Positions 60,657 through 64,000 of a stretch of DNA of 64,000 nucleotides are shown here, piece after piece. Origin of the DNA: DAOQTX01 sp035340715 (GTDB lineage Bacteria; Bacteroidota; Bacteroidia; AKYH767-A; OLB10); contig DAOQTX010000001.1 of assembly GCA_035340715.1 (NCBI GenBank), positions 1 to 64,000 of the forward strand. The letters are read 5' to 3'. The translations under genes were made by a program, and so were the position numbers. The notes beneath the pieces are model-generated. The model saw only the letters and a program-made list of their open reading frames with translations, did no database searches and was not told the DNA's origin. How positions within the stretch are numbered: position 1 is the first letter of the stretch; every line of letters begins with the position of its first letter.

Positions 60657-62966
60657 ATGTCAGCATCATCTCAAAGTGAAAACAATAATGTAATCCTTGA
60701 TCAGAATGAGATTAAAAAGTTTTTACTGAAAATTGTCAAAAACTGGTTTTGGTTCGTCCTCTTTATAGCTATTGGGGCAGGACTCTCGGTAGCGTATTTA
60801 TATAAAGCCATACCGAAGTATGGCGTTTCGGCTAGCATTTTAGTGAAAGAACAAAAAAATGCATTGGAAGATGCTTTTAAGTCCAGTTTGACTATGAGCA
60901 ACAACCGAGAAAATCTGGCAAACGAAACCAAGATCATTACAAGTACTCGCTTGATTGAAAAAGTAGTGGATACTTTAAAACTGGATATCAGTTATCATAT
61001 CAAAGGACGCATTAAAACCGGTGAGGTTTATAAAGGCACTCCTTTTAAAGTGGTAGGTCAGGTTCACGATCCAGAGCTTTATGGTGTACCTTTTAATGTT
61101 ACCATTCAAAATGCTACTTCATTCAAATTAGAAGTAATAAAAGACGACTACTTGTTTACCAAGATTGGTCGGTTTAACGAACCTATAGTAACCGATAAAT
61201 TCTCAGTGATTATTGAAGGAAACACCGACCAGATAAAATCGAATGCTCGAATCAATGAGATTGAATACTTGTTTATCGTTAATAACAGAAATTACCTCAT
61301 TCGAAAATATCAAAAAGCACTTACTGTAAAACTAGAAGATGAAGCTTCGGTTATCAATCTGAGTCTTGAAGATGAAGTAACCGAAAAAACGGTTGACTTT
61401 TTAAATATGTTGGTCGATCTGTACATTGAAAATTCCGTATCGGTAATGAAACAGGTGAATGAAAACACCTTGGCATTTATTGACCGCGAACTGGAAGAAG
61501 TAGCCAATAGTTTGAATAGCGTGGAAGGAAATCTGGAACAATTTCAGAGACAAAAATCTTTGATAGATCCGAATCAAGAACAAAGCGCTTATTTCCAACG
61601 GATGATGGATGTGGATGCACAGCGCTCAAAATTAAATGTACAGTTAAATGCCTTAGATCAGATTTATCGCTACCTCACTTCAGGCGATGAAAATATGGCC
61701 ATCGCACCCTCATTGCTTGCTGATCAAAACGATGCTTCGCTTAATTCTGCATTTAATGAATTGTATACATTACAGCAACGAAGAACCAATTTACTTTTTT
61801 CCAATACACCCAATAGTCCGGTAGTAAAAGAATTGGACAACCAAATATCATCGGCCAAACAGAATGTTATTGGAATGGTATTGAACATTCGTAAAACGAT
61901 TGTAACCAATATCAATTCTCTTTCCAGTCAGGCAGGACAGTTCCAAGGGGCCATCCGACAAATGCCCACCATTACTCGTGGTTTGGTTAACATCAGCAGA
62001 AAAGTAGAAATCTTTGAAAAGATTTATCTCTTTCTTTTAGAGACGAGATCGCAAACCATCATTGCCCGTGCAGGTATTGTGGCCGACAAAACCATCATCG
62101 AATCTGCAAAGCCAAATGGTGTTGTAAAACCAGCTAAAGAGAAAATTTTATTTATGGGTATAGCGGGCGGTATCGCCATTGCATTCTTGTTAATCTTCGT
62201 CAAGAGTTTGTTCTACAACTACATTCAAACAAAAGATGATTTAAAAGAATTAACCACTCAACCCATTATAGGTGTGATAGCCCGATCAAAAGAAGCCGGT
62301 GAAGACTACCTGGTAGTGGACAAATATCCTCAATCGCCAACGGCTGAAGCATTCAGGGTTATTCGAACCAACTTGACTTATTTTAGTCCAAAATCGGAAA
62401 GTAAAATTGTTTTGATTACCTCATCATTGCCGGCCGAAGGCAAATCTTTTACTGCGGTAAATCTTGCTTCCATTTTAGCAAGAGCAAAAAAGAAAGTGAT
62501 CTTATTGGATATTGATTTGCATAAACCCAAACAAGCCAATGCGTTTGACATTCAAAACGATGTAGGCTTAACAACTTATTTAGTTGGGAAGGCCAATATG
62601 AACCAAATCATAAAAGAAACGCCAATTCAGAATTTGCAGATCATTTTAACCGGTCCTCGAACACCCAATGCGGCCGAGTTGATATTAGACAATAGTTTAG
62701 TAGAACTGTTTGCTGAGTTGCGCAAGCATTATGAATATATCATATTAGATACTGCACCGGTAGGTTTGATTTCTGACACCTTATATTTAATGAAATACTC
62801 TGACATAAACCTTTATGTATTGAAAGCCGGTTTCTCAAAGCGCGATTTCGTAGATATTGCGCATCAGATTATGGATAAGAATCAAGTAAAGAGCATGAAC
62901 TTTATTTTAAACAATGTTAATCCTAAACATATACCGGGAGGATACGGTAGCGGTTATTACAAGTAA
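60657..62966 (+). CDS. Polysaccharide co-polymerase / tyrosine autokinase, Wzc type
   Basis: The 769-residue inner-membrane protein controls chain length and export of capsule or exopolysaccharide. Wzz-type N-terminal domain with first helix at ~25-45, a long periplasmic coiled-coil region (~255-440), second helix at ~500-522 and a C-terminal BY-kinase domain: Walker A SLPAEGKSFTAVNL near 590, Walker A' VILLDIDLHKPK near 617, Walker B YIILDTAP near 695. The tyrosine cluster is short (GGYGSGYYK at the very end). It is followed after 6 bp by an ABC transporter gene. The leader before it may carry an attenuator-like structure. Confidence 0.93.
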   Translation: MSASSQSENNNVILDQNEIKKFLLKIVKNWFWFVLFIAIGAGLSVAYLYKAIPKYGVSASILVKEQKNALEDAFKSSLTMSNNRENLANETKIITSTRLIEKVVDTLKLDISYHIKGRIKTGEVYKGTPFKVVGQVHDPELYGVPFNVTIQNATSFKLEVIKDDYLFTKIGRFNEPIVTDKFSVIIEGNTDQIKSNARINEIEYLFIVNNRNYLIRKYQKALTVKLEDEASVINLSLEDEVTEKTVDFLNMLVDLYIENSVSVMKQVNENTLAFIDRELEEVANSLNSVEGNLEQFQRQKSLIDPNQEQSAYFQRMMDVDAQRSKLNVQLNALDQIYRYLTSGDENMAIAPSLLADQNDASLNSAFNELYTLQQRRTNLLFSNTPNSPVVKELDNQISSAKQNVIGMVLNIRKTIVTNINSLSSQAGQFQGAIRQMPTITRGLVNISRKVEIFEKIYLFLLETRSQTIIARAGIVADKTIIESAKPNGVVKPAKEKILFMGIAGGIAIAFLLIFVKSLFYNYIQTKDDLKELTTQPIIGVIARSKEAGEDYLVVDKYPQSPTAEAFRVIRTNLTYFSPKSESKIVLITSSLPAEGKSFTAVNLASILARAKKKVILLDIDLHKPKQANAFDIQNDVGLTTYLVGKANMNQIIKETPIQNLQIILTGPRTPNAAELILDNSLVELFAELRKHYEYIILDTAPVGLISDTLYLMKYSDINLYVLKAGFSKRDFVDIAHQIMDKNQVKSMNFILNNVNPKHIPGGYGSGYYK

Positions 62967-62972
62967 GCATTG

Positions 62973-64000
62973 ATGAAGGAATATAAAAACAAGAAAGGAA
63001 GCCTTCCGAATGCCATCCATTGTTTGAGAGAACATTTAGCTCCTTTTCATAAAAAGAGAGCCGCATTGCTTTCGGTGGTGATTTGTCTATCTGCAGTGCT
63101 CGATGTATTTGGACTGGCCAGTATATTACCATTAATACAATTGGCTGCCGATATGGATGCCATTCACACCAACCCATATTTAAATACAATGTATACTTAT
63201 TTGGGGTTTAGTGAGCCCAAAACCTTTTTGTTGACTTTGATGCTTTGCACCTTATTGTTTTTTGTGCTAAAGAATGTTTTTGGCTTGTTGGTAAACTTTA
63301 TGCAAACACGATTCTCAGCTGATGTGGCAACTTACTTAAGCAAAAACCAATTTTCAAAATATTACAGTTTTGACTTGAATCGTTTTCAGAGCATAAAGTC
63401 GAGTATAATTATCAACCATGTGTACCGCAATCCGCTTTCTTTTTGCGAGTATATATTAATGCCGGTCATCATGCTTTTCAGTGAGTCGGTAATATTTTTA
63501 CTCATCATTACCGGAATTGCTATTTACAATATCGACTTGTTTCTTTTCACTTCAGCTGTAGTGATCCCAACTTCTTTTATTATTTATTATAGTATACGAA
63601 GTACCAATGCGCGGATTGGTAGGGAAATTGATGCGAACTATCCAAAAGCTCTTGCCGCTCTAACCCATGCCATTGATGGATATGTGGACATAAAACTTTT
63701 TAATAAAGAGTCGTATTATGGAAAACGATTTGTCGATGCACAGTTTAAATTACATAACCTTCATCTCAAGTCGTACTTTTTAAATATGGTTCCGTTAAGG
63801 GCAAATGAAATTGTGGCTTTGCTGGGTGTAGTGTCCATATTCATTTATGCTATTTTCTTCACCAACAATCAATCACAGGTCATATTATTTGTTGGTTTAT
63901 TTGCTGCGGCTGCCTATCGCCTAATGCCTTCACTGACACGTATATTAAATTCATTATTATTCATCAAAAAAAATCAGGTGGCTATTGATAATCTTAATAT
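62973..64000 (+). CDS. ABC transporter, MsbA/PglK-type flippase (cut at right edge)
   Basis: The frame from the ATG at 62973 is open to the window end (342 codons). It encodes a type IV ABC exporter membrane domain: helices at ~30-55, 80-105, 155-180, 185-200 and 270-295, with the coupling segment NARIGREIDANYPKALAALTHAIDGYVDIKLFNKESYYGKRF (~208-250) typical of lipid-linked oligosaccharide and lipid A flippases. The ATPase domain lies beyond the edge. It is 6 bp downstream of the Wzc-type gene, so it likely flips a lipid-linked glycan for the same surface polysaccharide or for protein glycosylation. Confidence 0.88.
   Translation, partial: MKEYKNKKGSLPNAIHCLREHLAPFHKKRAALLSVVICLSAVLDVFGLASILPLIQLAADMDAIHTNPYLNTMYTYLGFSEPKTFLLTLMLCTLLFFVLKNVFGLLVNFMQTRFSADVATYLSKNQFSKYYSFDLNRFQSIKSSIIINHVYRNPLSFCEYILMPVIMLFSESVIFLLIITGIAIYNIDLFLFTSAVVIPTSFIIYYSIRSTNARIGREIDANYPKALAALTHAIDGYVDIKLFNKESYYGKRFVDAQFKLHNLHLKSYFLNMVPLRANEIVALLGVVSIFIYAIFFTNNQSQVILFVGLFAAAAYRLMPSLTRILNSLLFIKKNQVAIDNLN

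Overview
The window reads as chromosomal DNA of a gliding-type Bacteroidota (Flavobacteria/Sphingobacteria/Chitinophagia relatives). Evidence: gldH and gldE homologues, a giant secreted SprB-repeat protein ending in a type IX secretion (T9SS) sorting domain, a PKD-repeat giant, the Bacteroidota set coaX / outer-membrane protein / lptC / CNNM protein / PpiD-SurA, and recurrent TAnnTTTG (-7) promoter motifs. No phage, IS element, integrase or CRISPR array is visible; the DNA is AT-rich and densely coding.

Layout. 1-4509 (minus) is the N-terminal 1503 codons of a PKD-repeat surface protein that runs off the left edge, with a small membrane/secreted protein upstream (4559-5173). 5428-7413 holds a helical protein of unknown function, a stand-alone response-regulator receiver and a tRNA-Phe that directly precedes it. 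7488-15060 is an envelope operon region: coaX, outer-membrane beta-barrel protein, TPR protein, lptC, small membrane protein, CNNM/CorC-type protein, PpiD/SurA-like chaperone. 15107-17953 (minus) is holB-ricT-gldH. 18044-29831 is mainly housekeeping: pgk, cvpA, a VWA protein, a cyclophilin, pheS, gldE, ssb, mutY, HU, a TPR protein, a 29-aa basic ribosomal-type protein missed by length-limited gene finders, and rng. 29915-36844 is PBP1A, a two-subunit CoA transferase, a methyltransferase and a GT2-multiTM fusion glycosyltransferase.

36850-57642 (minus) is the most striking locus: a 171-aa secreted protein, a ~6043-aa T9SS substrate with about 34 SprB repeats behind a mosaic of duplicated adhesion-type modules, then a GH16-like lipoprotein behind a strong terminator and its own promoter. 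58314-60380 (minus) is gmd-fcl (GDP-L-fucose synthesis). Divergent from it, 60657-64000 starts a polysaccharide export cluster: a Wzc-type chain-length/tyrosine-kinase protein and an ABC flippase cut by the right edge.

Together: the surface giants, their export signals, gliding lipoprotein genes, LPS/outer-membrane assembly factors (LptC, PpiD/SurA-like) and sugar-nucleotide/polysaccharide genes make this largely a cell-surface and adhesion/gliding neighbourhood among core genes. The observations most worth a second look are the architecture of the giant protein, a set of genes whose -7 element sits only 3-5 nt from the ATG (predicted leaderless mRNAs), and the tRNA-Phe/response-regulator arrangement.
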